From Anseranas semipalmata (lineage: Eukaryota; Chordata; Aves; Anseriformes; Anseranatidae): a stretch of 64,000 bases of DNA. This document shows positions 40,501 through 53,425 of the stretch, piece by piece. The position numbers and the translations under genes were made by a program. Every line of letters begins with the position of its first letter. Within the stretch, counting starts at the first letter, position 1. Under the pieces are notes generated by a model. It was not told the DNA's origin, ran no database searches, and saw only the letters and a program-made list of their open reading frames with translations. The stretch covers positions 136,474-200,473 of the forward strand of contig VXAA01000173.1 in NCBI GenBank assembly GCA_013399115.1, read 5' to 3'.

Positions 40501-42368
40501 GAGGGGTTTTGCAACGCAGCCCCTGCCTCCACCGTGCTCCAGAGATCTCCAGCTTTGGGAAGGGAAGATGGCTGAATGGGGTGGGGAAGAGGGAATAGAA
40601 AACCAGTCCCAATTTTCAGGTTAGTCAGAGATGCTATTCCTTGGGAACTACAGCAATACCACCTTTCTGCTCCAAAAGTCACCTTGAGCCAGGACAACCC
40701 AAACCCCGGGGAAAGCAGGGCAGCTCAACTTGCCGCCAGCTTCAGCGGGACCTCCGTTTTATGGCACGTGCTTTGGGATGTCCTGCCCCAAGCTATGGCT
40801 CCCACTAACCCACTGCTACGGCCAGGGGTGGAATCCAGCCCTGTGCGCACAAACAGCATGCTCCTGCCGATTATGTATCTGTTTCTGAATGTTAACAAAC
40901 AGTCGGCAGCATCTGATTGAGTGGGTTATTAGCAGAATGAAGACAGATGGCGGAGGATTAACTCTAAAGCGTCTTTATTGCAAGGCACTCACTGCAGACA
41001 GCTCTACCTCGCTCCCCCTGTCTACAACTGTCACCAGCTTAATTTCACCCTACAACTCACAGCCGCGCACCAAACAGCGGTCCCAGCACATCGGCGAGGC
41101 AATTGTCGATCACAGCAAAGGGATGGGCATGTCACAGCCACACCGGAGCAACACCAAAATCCCCCAAATCGTGCCCAAATCTGCCTGCTTTCCTGGTGCC
41201 TGCTTAGCAGCAGTGATAAAGCACGAGGCAGTTGCAGTCGATGCAGAGCAGCAATACCAGCTGCAGGGAGACCACTCAAATCATTTTTGCTTTGCACATC
41301 ACCATCAGCAGCATCTGAGGCTGTGCTGATGCTTTACAGCTGGAAGAGACCCTGGCACCTCCTCCAGACCTGTTTTTATCATGACACAGGTTGATATATG
41401 GCAATATGAAGAGCTGATATGCATTAACTAATACTAATAGAGGCGAGTTCTTGGACATTTATTTTTGCTTCTTACCCTGGAAGACAGCTCAGCTGGAAGA
41501 GCCTGCACCTGCAATCATGTTGATGCACGTGCATCACTTGCCAGCTGGGAAGAGGACAACATAACACTAGCAGAGCCCCTCGCTGGGCACAGCCACAGAG
41601 CATCCACAAGCCACAATATTTATTCTACATTGCTGGGAGAGGTTGCCACAGTGGTCTGTGAGTGCCCAGCCTGGATCTTGTCCACGGGGACAGCCAAGAG
41701 AAGCATTTGCCCACCAGAAGGGCTTTTAGGGCTGCTGCTCTCCTCTGGTTCCTGGAAGATGCATCCCAGGATGGATCTGTAGCAGGGTCTGCAGCTGTAC
41801 AGTGTGGTGCAGCTTCTCCACACTGCCAAGACCTCCATCTAAGTCCTCTTGTGCTTCTCTACCTACGAGACCATTCTGTAGATGTCTCCATTAAGTGACA
41901 GCAAGGTTCTAATGATCCCAGTAATTGCCCATTTCCACTACGGAGACCCCACACCTCATAATTATCCGATTGCCCCACTGCCTGCATCTGCTTTCAGCTC
42001 CTTCAGCTGCCCTGTCATTATTAATAGGGCTATTCATTAGCACCACCGTGCAATAAAGGAGGAAAAGCTCTTGCTTGGCAAAAACACAAAGGGGAAGCTG
42101 TCTCACTCCTTATCCCTGCAAGGTAACCAGCCCAAAGAGGCTGGCTCAGGTACTTTGGGCAGGGAATACCTCTGGGATGACCAGACATCTGAAACCCCCC
42201 TCAGCTCCCATCTGCGCTCAGCCCGCGCCGTTACGGCTTGGATCCGTGCTGAAATCCACCAAAGCCCAGGAGGCTTGAGGTCTGCAATTGTCATCCAAAA
42301 GCGTCACCAGTGAAAACACAAGTCCTGGGCGGTCTTTGTAGCCATGGAAATCCCCTGACTTTGTGGGC

Positions 42369-42381
42369 TTTTTTTTTTTTT
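42369..42381 (+). repeat. Poly-T run (13)
   Basis: Simple homopolymer. Confidence 0.9.
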
Positions 42382-44092
42382 GGCAGATTGTACCTTTAAA
42401 CATAATGGCCCTGCAGTCTGCGGGGGCCAGAAACTCATCTCCAGGCAGGCACGCTTTGTTCCCTTCCTCACACAAAGGCTTTACTTTTGGCCTTTCATGT
42501 GTCTTTGTTCTCTCTCCACAAAGCCATGTCAGGGCTGAAGAGGGGCTTGCTCTGTAGGCAGACACCAGCTTCGAATCCCAAAGGATGGGCTGGGATGCCT
42601 GGTGCGGCACCTGTGAGCATCCCTGGGGCACGGCCAGGCAGCCTCCGAGAGGCTCGAGGGACAGCAAAGCAGCAAGAGATTGCACCTTCCCACAGCACTC
42701 TGATGAGGCCGTGCCATCCTTTCTCCCAAGGGGCAGTCCCTTCCTGTTAAAAATATTCCAATCAATGTTTAAAAAGCACGGGATAATTAACAAACATGAG
42801 GTGAAAGCTTGTGAAGCGCTTTCTCCGTGTTATCAGCTCAGTATCAGGACTCCTGGGGAACCGAGGGAACCTTTGATCTTCTAACTGATATTCAAGCCAT
42901 AAGCTTGCTTCCACTGGAGTTTCACCCCATGCAAGCTAATGCACCCCTTGCTCTCATGAAGAGAAGGCTTCCTGCAAGAGCAAAGACCCCCGTGGCCAGT
43001 CGCTGGGCAATACACCATCCTAGGCATGTGAACAAAAGCACAGCGGGCTAGTCAGCCCACCTTCTGTCCAAACCACTTCCAATCAACCCCCAAACAAGGA
43101 CTGAACCCAACTCGGACCTATTTGGGTTGAGTTTGCAGTCTCCAACGTAGCCTTGCAGCAGCCCTACCCTCCTCGGCACATCCTCACCATGCATCTTCTG
43201 CCTGGCACAGCCCCGGGCCCTCCAACCCTCCTCTGATCCAGCATTAACCAGAGATGGGGCTGCACCAGGATCTGCTTCAGAAAAAAGCAGCCAAGCGACG
43301 AAGCTACGAGAAGCAAGGATGCCAATCCTTCCGAGCATAAATAGTTTTTGTTTAGCTATTACGCTTCATAATTATTTATGGTATTGTTATGGATTAATCA
43401 ATGCTCATAAAGTACCTGGGGGATGACTAGAATATAAAACAGGGAAACTTCAGCGAGATCTCTGCCTCAGAACAGGGGTTTGACAAGCAAAGCATCTATG
43501 CTTTTGAGAAGACACAGCAGCCCTGATCCCAGGTGAGAGATTTGTCCAAGCAAACACTGACAGCTTTTGAACACGGCAAGGCTAAGCCTGACTCTAATTG
43601 ACATTTGTACCTCTGCCACTAATTAGCCAGACGTTTGTCCAGCAAGGAAGTCCATGTAAGCTCCAGGATGCTACAGCTTTAAGGATATTAGGGATGAAAG
43701 TAACCTGAGCATATCCCCACTCCTCTCCAGCGGGACCAGAGGTACCAGATAAAGAACAGTGCTTCGAAGGTGTCCTGGTGAGGCACCACCACCCAAGCAG
43801 AACAAAAGGACTAGATGCAGCAATTGCTGGAAGAGCTTCCTGGGTGGCAAATCCTTTCCATGGGAAAAGGCAGTGATTTGGGCTGAATGGAAGTAATAAG
43901 CTCCTGCTTTTCTCTTGCTACTTCAGGCAGAGGCTGCCCCCCATCTGTGCCCACTAAGATGTTTCAGAAATCAAAGCAGCAGGATTTTCTCCTCAGGGCA
44001 AACAAGAACCTAGCATGTTCCTAGCAATAGTGAATCCTTGTGATGAGACTGCTAAGGAGGAAGGATGAAGAGAAGGCGGGGAAGCCGCTCAC

Positions 44093-44170
44093 CTTCAGTC
44101 ATCCTGCGGTACTTCTCCTTGTACATGAACCCCAGTACTAGGCAGCATCCTCTTCCTGGGAGCCCCAGTT
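44093..44170 (-). CDS. KIRREL3: KIRREL3 exon encoding the mature N-terminus (78-bp exon)
   Basis: This exon encodes the short stretch between the signal peptide and the first immunoglobulin domain of KIRREL3, a single-pass neuronal and kidney adhesion protein of the nephrin/NEPH family. On the minus strand a pyrimidine tract ending tctcttgcag precedes the exon, and the donor gtgagc follows it. The reading is (g)aa ctg ggg ..., giving [15 protein letters not shown], then [11 protein letters not shown], then g|. From memory, human KIRREL3 has [10 protein letters not shown] followed by KDKFRRMNEG at the same place, directly before the Q..SFSQQPQDQ that begins the next exon. Phase is 1 at both ends (26 codons), so it joins the 20279-20428 exon in frame through a split Gly codon (g|gt). 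The first base of the Glu codon must come from the signal-peptide exon, which I do not find in the remaining 19.8 kb. The exon is too short for ORF-based gene finding. What is seen is the splice frame and sequence; the identity comes from recalled family sequence. Confidence 0.9.
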
Positions 44171-44869
44171 CTGCAAGAGAAGAGAGAGTGATGTTAGAAG
44201 GCTGGGGACAAGAGCAAGTGCATGGGGATGCTGCAGGGGGACAAGTTCTGCCAGCTACTTTGCTCAGGTGAAGCACCAGCGATGTGCAAGCTGGCGGTCC
44301 CAGACCAACCGCATCCAGCCACCGTGCTGCTCTGCTTAGCCACACACATCCAGGGACACGAGGGTCACCATCCCTCCCTGCTTCTTAAGCGCTCCTTTCC
44401 ATCATGCATAGGAAACAAGCCGCATCTTCCTACGTGCCAGTGTGCTGCAACAACACAGCCTCTTTAATCCTGGTCTCCCTTAGCAGGCAGGGCAGCAAAC
44501 AGGGCATGGCCCTCAAAAGGGAAGATAAATCTGGTTGGAGGCATCTTGCTCTTTAGAAACAAGCGGGTGACCCTACAAGCGGCAAAGCGCCCGTGTCCAA
44601 GGAGGCCTATGCCTTTGATGCCTCGATTCCTTAACAGGGCTTTCTGGCTATCGGCAACCAACAGAGAAAGATCTGCGCGTGGTTTTTCCAGAAGTAGGCT
44701 GCGTGCACGCGTGCTCTGCCCGTGCGCATCTCAGAGCGGCAAAAAGCTCCCATTCTTCAAACAAATTCTGTGTCACAGCGGAGAAAATTAAGGTACCGCG
44801 TCCCCGCTGTTGCCTGCCTGTGGACCTGCCGTGCTCTGCAGGGCCCCGCTGATCAAAGCCCCTTTGATG

Positions 44870-45030
44870 TTTACTTAATGCGGCCGTGGTCTCCTCAGAG
44901 CCCGCTCTGCCGGGGATGGAGCGCTCAGGAGCGTCGCGGAGCCGCGAGCAGGAGGGGAAGGCGGCAGAGCAGGAGGGCTGAGAGCAACACGGTGGCGGCG
45001 GAGCAGAGCGAGGGCTGCCCGGCAGCCTTG
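44870..45030. promoter_or_regulatory. CpG-rich patch 0.7 kb upstream of the 78-bp KIRREL3 exon
   Basis: Dense CpG (aatgcggccgtggtctcctc, gagcgtcgcggagccgcgag, ggtggcggcggag) lies 5' of the exon on the transcribed strand. It might be a small alternative promoter for KIRREL3. No start codon with a signal peptide and donor was found in it, so this is inference. Confidence 0.3.
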
Positions 45031-46507
45031 GCTCGAGCCAAGCCCAAATCCAGAAAACATGGATGACTTCTGACCCCGTGGCACTCCGGGTACAAGCGAG
45101 ACAAGTTAAAGAAATTTCTCTAACATTAACCTGGGCTCCATCTTGCAAGAGCTCAAGGACCAACAGCTCCTGATCCTAAGGCTCCCATCATAGAGGACAT
45201 CAGCATTTGGCTAAAGTGAATGCTGTGTGCAATCCCACTAAAGGAAGTGGTCATACAAATGTATGTCTCTCGAGATGCTTAAAGTAAGACAAAATTTAAT
45301 TGTCCCTTAAATCCACATTGCCACTTAAGGCAGAGCCCCAGAGAGAAATGGGCATCCCCAGGCAGCGACACGCTTCACCTACTGGGATGACTTTGGAGGT
45401 GCCCATAATTCTCTCACTGACCATAAAAGGTGGTGACCAACTCAGATGGAGATGTCTAAAGATTAGAATGTTCAAGCCAGGTGAACCGACTATCCACACT
45501 CTCAGCAGAGTCCTAATCATCAGCACGAGGTAAACAGCAACCATCTATCTGATGCAAAGGTGGAAGCTAGCCCTCCTGCTCCTCAGGTCTGAGGTGACAC
45601 GATCTATGTCATCCCTGCACAGCCTACGCAACAACCACAAATACACCGAGAAAGGTGTCAACTTGCAGAGCATTATATGTTCAATACCCCCAGTTACTGT
45701 TAAAGCTTGCTGGTTTTAGGTGAAGGACATTCATTGCAGTCTGCCTCAGTTAGGGCTGTCTGATAGCTAGAATTGATAAGACCTTGCTGAACTTCAGGTG
45801 GGGTTCCACGATGCTGCGAAGACGGACACATCGGGCTGCCAATAGCCTCCCCAGCCTCTGAGGCTGTTGACACAGAGCTTGCAATGCATTTATGCCTTTA
45901 TTGATAGAAAGACAAACAACATCGATTCCTTCAATGAGCACCAAGCTATCAAAGTGCAATTAAAACAACACAATTAGATTAGTGTCACACAAGGGCAGCA
46001 CAGTCCACAGTGAGTTGAGCAAGCCAGCATTGCTATCTTGCTAATTCAGGTGTGCATCATACATTCCCACACGTGCACATGGGCCTTTTTTTTTTTTCTC
46101 CTGACTTGGAGACCTGGCACAGCGGAGGCTGCCATGCTCTCTGCAGCCACAAACATCTGCGAGAGCATCCTGAGCCAAAGCAGAGGGGAATGGAGCTGGG
46201 ACAGAGGCAGCAAAAGGTGCAGCTTACTTGGGGGTGATGAATATCAACCCACAGTGCCCAAAACTCAGATGCCCAGCACTCATCTTCTAGTTGCATGGAG
46301 AGAAATGCTCCCAAGAAAGAGCCTGTGCTTTAGAGGCAAGTGGCAAGTGGCCATACTACCAAAGGTGATGGCTGTGCTACCCGAAAGCTCCCAAGCCCAG
46401 CTTCACCCTTGCAGGATGGAGCCACATGAGATTGGGGTTATTACTCATCTGGAGCCTGGATGAGCCCACACAGGTACAGGTGTCAATCGTCCATTTGCCT
46501 CCCTGAG

Positions 46508-46600
46508 GGGTGCTATAATTAATGCTTATAAAACACTTTGATATGCCATGATGAAAGGAGCTATACAAGAGCACTACATTATAGTAATTCATACCGTAAA
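46508..46600 (+). repeat. Ancient amniote repeat tail, second copy
   Basis: Contains ttataaaacactttgatatg and gatgaaaggagctatacaag, in the same order and orientation as the 7765 copy. It is degraded, with no intact upstream element recognised. Confidence 0.45.
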
Positions 46601-47394
46601 TTTGTGAGAACATGCAAAAATCTTTATAGCTAAAGGCACCTTTAAATACTTGAGAGTGCCTTTAGAAGGTAAAATACTTAAGATGACTCTGATGCCTAAG
46701 GATGGCTCACTACTTCATGGCTTTTAGTAGCTACCTAAAAGCTTAAACAGTGAAGCAGATACCCCAGCATTTTAAATGTTTTGGCTTTAGGGGGGCTGCT
46801 GAGATACCACTGAAAAAAGAACATTTAACCCATGTGCAGCACCCACCTCCTGAAACAAATCCCATCCATTTCCTTGCAACGACAATTGATTTTTTCTTTT
46901 TCCAGCAGAGTAGAATGAGTTACAGTTGAAGTTTGTCACCTTGGCCACTTTGAAAAAGTGTGAGCTTAAGCATCTTGTTTGGAAAATACACAGCAGAAGC
47001 ACGTTTCGACTTGCTTAAAGAAGTATCTGCATTGATTCATCCCAAAAATCTGTAGCAGAGCCACTTATACAAAGCAAAAGCAAGTCCAAACTATGTGTTG
47101 ACAGCATTAGGGGCAGCAAATGACAACAAAGCAAAATCCAATGCAAAGAAACTAGTTCAGAGGATAAATCAAGCTCACGGCTTCTAGAAAGGGACCTTTA
47201 TGTACAGCTTAGGCAATAGAGGAGGCCAAGCTGGCTTTGGGAGAGATCTCTTTTCCCTGGCCCAAACTACAGAATCCTTCTGCTTTTTCTCTATTTTTCC
47301 CCCATCATTTGGGATTTCCTTACGCTCTCAAGGCAGTTCTCCCACCAAGAAGTCAGAAAGGGATCCAAGTTTCTGATCAACCAGTACATTAAAG

Positions 47395-47815
47395 GCTAAA
47401 GCTGCAAAAGAGTAATAAAGGTTTATTAACGCAATCATAATGTGTACTATTGTGTAGCTATATTCCACCAGGAATGATAATAAATGTTTAATAGCCCAAT
47501 AATACCTGTTTAATAATTTTTCAGCTTATCCTGTCTAATTGCAAGTTTATTAAAGAACGATAAACTTTATAATCACTGTAAAGGCATAATTGCAATTCCA
47601 TTGCTTATTTAATATTGAGTTAATTATATTACAACTAAGTTATATTTTCCCATACATATTAAATATCAATTAGCTGTTTTAAACTATTGATTTGTATTTA
47701 ATTAACTATGCTATTATATACCAATTAAGCTCTTATAAGAGAAGCAGAAACAGCTGGTCTCTTAAATTAAAATTTAAAAACATTGTATTAAAATAAATAT
47801 CACGTTTCCATTTTT
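47395..47815. other. AT-rich block dense in TAAT cores
   Basis: Long run of TAATTA, TTTAATA and ATTAAT motifs with few G or C bases, without a simple repeat unit (for example gagttaattatattacaact and caattagctgttttaaac). Blocks like this in introns of developmental genes are often conserved enhancers or matrix-attachment-like DNA. Conservation cannot be seen from one sequence. Confidence 0.35.
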
Positions 47816-48729
47816 TCATGTTTTCTTTCTGCAGAGATGGCAGTTTGCTATCTGTAAAAATTCTTCCAATCGCATGTTACATGTATGACCTTCATTCTGG
47901 ACTTTTCCTTTTTGGGATGGGAATGGGCAACCTCCATGGCAGATATCCCAGCATGAGCAACACCAAAACATGGTGGCTGGGAAAGGCAGAACTGGAGAAG
48001 CCCCCTCTCACCTGGGGATCTAAGAAGCCAAGAAGTTGGATGGGAGCTCCTGAAAGAGCATGAAAGTCTCAGAGGAAAGAAGCTCCATACCTTCCTGTTG
48101 GTTCCTAATTCAGCTACTGAAGGTGATATGAGAAGATCCCATATCACCAAATCCAAGAGTTTTGTATCACTTCTGAAAACACTTTGAGAGAAATGAGAGA
48201 AATTTGAGAGAAATTGAGAAACCGTGTGCTCCTCCTTAGAAGTTTCCTGTCCTGATGTGTAAAGTCGTCTGCTGTTGGATACCTTGCTGAAGAAACTCGT
48301 TACAAACAGAAAAGCCCCGTCTTTCCCTGGCCTTTCCTGAAAATCTCCAAGTCTTTCCATGCTCACAGCTTCACCATATTAGTGATGATGCACCCCAGAA
48401 GTTAGAAGAAGTGCGTGAAGGAACATCGCTTTCTTTGCTTTTCCGTGCACTGCCTTCCAGGTTCAGTAGTCATCCTACTTTGCTTACGGTTTGGATTTCT
48501 AAAGTGTGCCCATGAAGTCTTCTTCAGAGGACCTCACTCTGGGCACCACTAAGGTACGCTGCACCCTTCCCCTCCAAGCTCACCTTCTGCCATGAGGACT
48601 GGATTCAAGCTTCTTCCCTCACCGTCCTTCGCATCCACAAGCAACTGCCAAGCAATCCAAACCACTGCCTCATTTCGGCAGAGAGCAAATGGATCCTCCG
48701 GCACGTAATATGTATGTTATACCATTAAG

Positions 48730-48795
48730 TCTGCAGAGCAATCTAAGTTCCTCAGAGATGAAAAAGCTATACAAATGCAAGTTGTTATTAAATCT
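48730..48795 (+). repeat. Ancient amniote repeat tail, third copy
   Basis: Contains gatgaaaaagctatacaaat followed by gcaagttgttatta, again the tail module. Only its last part is recognisable. Confidence 0.4.
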
Positions 48796-50399
48796 GTGCC
48801 CAGTTAATTTATAAAAATGTATTAAAAAAACTAAGAGGCTTCCCATATGAGAAAATGGGCATATTACTGTTTGAAATATGAATGAAGTAGAGATCAGTGT
48901 TAAATGCTGTAGTGATATTGTATATTATTCTATAGCGCTCTGCAGAAAAGTTGCATTTATAAACCCATTTATTGTGTTATGTACTTGCAAACCACCTTGT
49001 CATCCATTTATTGCACAAATAAAATCTTAAAAGCAGAGGATTAGTTGAGTGTGTCCCCATGGGACCACAATCTGCCTCTAAAAGAATCCATCAATGAAGG
49101 AAAACAGATGGAGCAGAGGTGTTTGCCAGCTCATTGCTCCGAGACGCTAAACGCAACTGCTCAGAAGGGCTATTCTCTAATGGGCCACCGACCTGCAAGT
49201 CCTGTTCATATTAATGAAGGAAGGCACGTACAGCAGAGCTTGCAGAAACCACGGCCCTGCTCAGGAGCCAGGTCTGGGCAAAGATGTTGGAGCAGCAAAA
49301 TCTCCTCTCTCGCATCCGCGCAGGGGTGAAGACCACCTCGGGGAGGACTGTTCAACTTTGCATGGCCAAGAAAATTCCTCAGGATTGAAGCCTGTGAAAT
49401 TTTCCTGTGAAGACCTGTTTGCCTTAAACAATGCTAAGAGAGGCATGTATCTATACCTAGGAAACAGCAGCACCAGAACAAGCCAGCCCTAGTGCTTGTT
49501 TACCTAAAGGGAATTTCTGGCAATGAAAGGCCAGCGTAGATCTTAAAGGCCCTTTAAAGCTTCTACCAAACATGCTTTTGGGTTCAAAAACCATAATGGA
49601 AAATGACAGGAACACTTGGGTACACTTATTTTAACAGAGCGTGTTTCAACCCATTGAAAAAACAGAGCCACTCAAAGACCAGAAGGAGCTTCTCTGGGAC
49701 AGTTTTGGACAGGTGCATGCCCGAAATACCATAGTACGCTAGCATCCAGCTACCCAAGCTGTCTTGAAAGACACCATAACCAAGACGACGACTTGAGATA
49801 CAACACAGGGGCTTCCAAGTAAGAAACCACTTACGCAGTAAGATCTCCAGGAAAGAGCTCTGCCCTGGTACCAGGCAATTAAAAATTACTTCTTAGCAGG
49901 AAACAACTGGCAGAAGGGGAAAGAACAAAGAAGGATTCACGCTGTTAGGCAAAGAGACTTGTTTCCCTCTGTTCCCTGGCTAACGAAGGGAAGAAAGGCA
50001 GCTCCAGGTTGCAACTCAGCATTGAAGTGTTTTGAAGAGCTTTCTCTCTCTAGTGGCAACATGGAGCATTTGGTCCCCAAAGTTCAGTGAGCTGAATTTG
50101 CCTGTATCCCCCACTCTCCTCCCCAGTCCCCTATGGTTGATGTTCCTTTTCTGAACCTCTTACAAACCTATCATATGTGGGGTGCACCAAGCAAGTGGAA
50201 AAGGATCCTTGAATCCAGTCATTCTTAGGATTTTGTTTTTCTTCCCCGAAATAAAGAACTCTGAAGGAGCTGCTATAGGAAAAAACACTTTACCCCAGAG
50301 TAAGAAAGCCTTCAGTACCTGAACTTTCTTGCATAAACAGGCTTTCATACCTTTGTATGCTCACGTATGCATTTGCACTAGTCAAATCCTCTTAAATGC

Positions 50400-50540
50400 C
50401 TTGCTCAGGTGAGGCCTTGTGGTAGCCAATTCCACACCTTAACTACATCTAGCATGCAGGAAAAGTACTGCATTGCCCCTTGACGAAATCATAACATTCA
50501 TACAGTATTTGTTTTATTCAAAAGGAACAAATAAAAGGTT
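50400..50540 (-). mobile_element. Possible ancient CR1/L3-like relic
   Basis: ccaattccacaccttaacta followed by gcaggaaaagtactgcattg weakly resembles the CR1 segment that reads ttccacagcctcac...aaaagtacttcc. Similarity is short and interrupted. Confidence 0.25.
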
Positions 50541-53334
50541 ATGTAGGAACAGAGTGTTTTCTTTACCAGTAACAATGTCAATCAACTCCTCTTTGCACTT
50601 CTAAGAGCACTGCTGGTCAGAAAACCAATGCAGCCAGAGACTTCTGCATCACCCTGCCAGAACCACGTGTAGGCATCGTAAAAGGCTGGTGGGGCTGCCC
50701 CCAGTCGCAGAACCTCAGGCAGTACTGTCCAGAAACCATCACCTGCAGCTTGAGCTGACCACTTGCTCTCTCCACACCCTCCTTCTGAAGGCTCCACCAC
50801 AGAAAGGCATGCAGTCGTGTCCACTGCAATGCCTCCAGGCCATATCCATCCCATGCTGCATTTTACCATCTCACAGGCATAGTTCAAACATTTCCTCCCA
50901 ATCTACGTGACTGCCACTGTATTTTGGAAGAGCAAACCCAAGCCACTGTCCCGTTGCCACTTTCATCCTGCTTTGCTCAGACACTCTGAGGCTCCCCTGC
51001 TTGTGACAGACCTGGGGCTCAGCCCCCCACAAATACATGTGTTTTTCAACGGGGCTAGGCCAATTCACCTTTATGATGGACTTAACCTGTACTTTAAGAA
51101 CTTCCTGGGGATTTAATCTGCTTTTGATTCAAGTCCATCACATCTGCTGCTCCATTCGAGCCACAAAGAGCATCTTCAAGGCAGCAGCTCGCTGCAGGAA
51201 GGTCAGAAACAAGACTTCTGGAGAAGTTCAGGCAATGCACAAACACCTCCCCACACATTACCTAGTCTTTCCTGGATGCTTTTCCAGGTCAGCCCCTGAA
51301 ACCACGACACATCCCATCCACACCGTCCTTCCAGGAGGGGACATGCTGCTCAGACCACATTTGCTGACTGCAATAAGACTCTTTCTGTTGTGCCCACCAA
51401 GGCCATTGGAGGACAGCCAGGTGATGGGGACATCTGTCCCGGTCACACTCCAGGGGTTGTGTTGCACCAGCCAACACGTACCATGCAGACCTTCTCACAT
51501 CCACTGGGGCATGAACAGGGAGGGCAGAAGAGGCAAACCAACAGCTTGAGCCTTGTTCCTTGCTGTCTGCTCTGCCTCCCCCAGGCATCTCCTCTCGCAA
51601 GCCCCAGGGCCCGGATGGCCCCGGGCTGTCTGTCACCTGCCCCTGCGCTCCACTTGGCAGCAAAGACCCGAACTGGCAGTCTCCCTGGGAGAGGTGTGAC
51701 AGGGCCTGCGGTGGTACCGATGCAGCATCACAGCCATCTTCCCCTTCTACCCCCCACAAACCAAGAGCTGCATATTCAGCTCCCCAGAGCAGGAAAATAA
51801 CTGCCCTACCAGATAGGAGAGGATGGAGGATAGGTCTGAAACCCACCAGGACACCAGCACACCTTTCTGCAACGCCTCTCCCATTGCACTTGATGAAAGA
51901 GGCTCTCCAGGGAATCTAAACACCCTTCTTATTCTGCCTCCAGTGGTTGCACTGGCTCCTGGATGTGCTCCTCTTTCATATTCTCTAAGTTGGTCTGAAA
52001 TCTGAATGAAAAAGCTCAGAACAAAACTGACAGGAAGAAAGATGTAAGATCCAGGTATTTTGGTTCCTTAGGAACAGAGAGTTTTCTCTAAAGACCTGAC
52101 TTCATCACCAAGCACTCTGGTTTCTCATTTCATCAAAAGCCTCTGCACTGTTCCTCGCTTCTGCTGGAGGACCCCTGCACGTCCCATGGCAATCCAAGGA
52201 ACATTAGCTGCACACACAGCATGGCATCATCCTGAAGTCTGGCAGGAGCGTCTCATATTGAAATAAATAACACATTCAGCACTCTCCTGGCACAGAGGGA
52301 CACATTTACACGCAGGCCTGGAGATCTGCATAAAGCAGGAGGTGTACCAGCCTTACAGCCCACCCAGACCACCCCATAACACCTCTGCTCAGCTGCAAGG
52401 AAAGCTTGGCAATGGAAACCCTTTGCAATGAGCCCTGAAGTCCCCACGTGGGACTGACAGGTTGTGGACACACTGGAGCAAAAAATAATAAAAATAAAAT
52501 CACAGCACTGTAAAGGTCACATCTATCGTAGCGCTCTGGATCAACAACAACGGCTCCTCGCACATCCCACCTTGAAAGCGTTTCTGGCTGAGCCATCCAT
52601 TTTAGAAGTCTAGAAAGGCAGAGGAGAGTATAGGAAAGCACAAACCTTGGAAACTTCCAGCAAACACAGCTATCTTCTGCCTGACCTAGAAAATCATCAT
52701 CAAACCCACCTGCCCCAGATCCTTCTATGAAGCCTATTGCCTCACTTCTCCAAACCCTTCACATGCAATTGCTTGACACCCTGGACAACCATCCTGGCTC
52801 CTCTAAGACCAAGTGGCTGTGGCCCTTTAAACCCCTCTGAAGGCGGGGAAAGCACTGAAGCATGGTTGTACTCTCATTTGAGGATGAGATGACAGAGTCA
52901 GGGAACCCTGCAGTCCTTCTATTACTGGGAAATCATGCTCCAACCTCGCAAATGCCATTACTCCTGTGTATCTTATAATTAAATTGTATTTGCCGGTTAC
53001 CTCACAGCATGTCTGCAATTCTTGTGCATCCAAGGCTTTTTTTAGATCTTCAGCTTCTATTTTATTTTCCCCTCCTTGCCAAGCCTCAGCAATTTCAGAA
53101 AACTCCTTCACCTGCCTTCCCCCTGGGAGGTGAGAAGGCGGGCAGGAGGCACGCTGTGCAGCATCAGTCTGTGCTAAGCCACCTCCTCTTGGGCCACCCA
53201 CCAGTCCTGCAAGAGCTACAGCGTGGCTCCAGTTACCCCCCAGCTCCCACCACCAGCAATATGGTCGAGCCGAAGGAGACCAGTGATGTGAACAAGTCAC
53301 CCTGCATCAGACCTGTACGTGCAGGTGAACCCCT

Positions 53335-53425
53335 CAACTTATTTAAGCTCCCATTTAAATTGCTAGGAGGTTTAGGCACCTAAATATCTCTGGGAACCTC
53401 ACTGGTGGTGGTGTTACCCAACTGT
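53335..53425 (+). repeat. Possible ancient amniote repeat (taggcacctaaata module)
   Basis: The run aagctcccatttaaattgct followed by ttaggcacctaaatatctct resembles a common old amniote module that I remember as tcccattgacttcaatggga followed by ttaggcacctaaatac. Family name not assigned. Confidence 0.35.

Larger units (their letters stand above)
20429..44092 (-). other. KIRREL3: KIRREL3 intron between the 78-bp exon and Ig1 (23.7 kb)
   Basis: Complete phase-1 intron with donor gtgagc at 44092 and acceptor ccccctctccag at 20440-20429. Features noticed inside are a 22-bp tandem duplication at 20943-20986, a possible old DNA-transposon remnant near 21990-22240, T- and A-rich runs near 22761, 23041, 23344, 29002 and 34543, a possible CR1 relic at 31205-31395, and AT-rich stretches around 30540-30830 and 38560-39160. 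Nothing codes for a protein that I recognise. The rest looks like ordinary intron. Confidence 0.88.

Noticed and set aside
44648..45163. 171-codon minus-strand frame in the CpG patch as an alternative KIRREL3 first exon
   Set aside because: No hydrophobic signal peptide and no convincing GT donor in phase to join the 78-bp exon.
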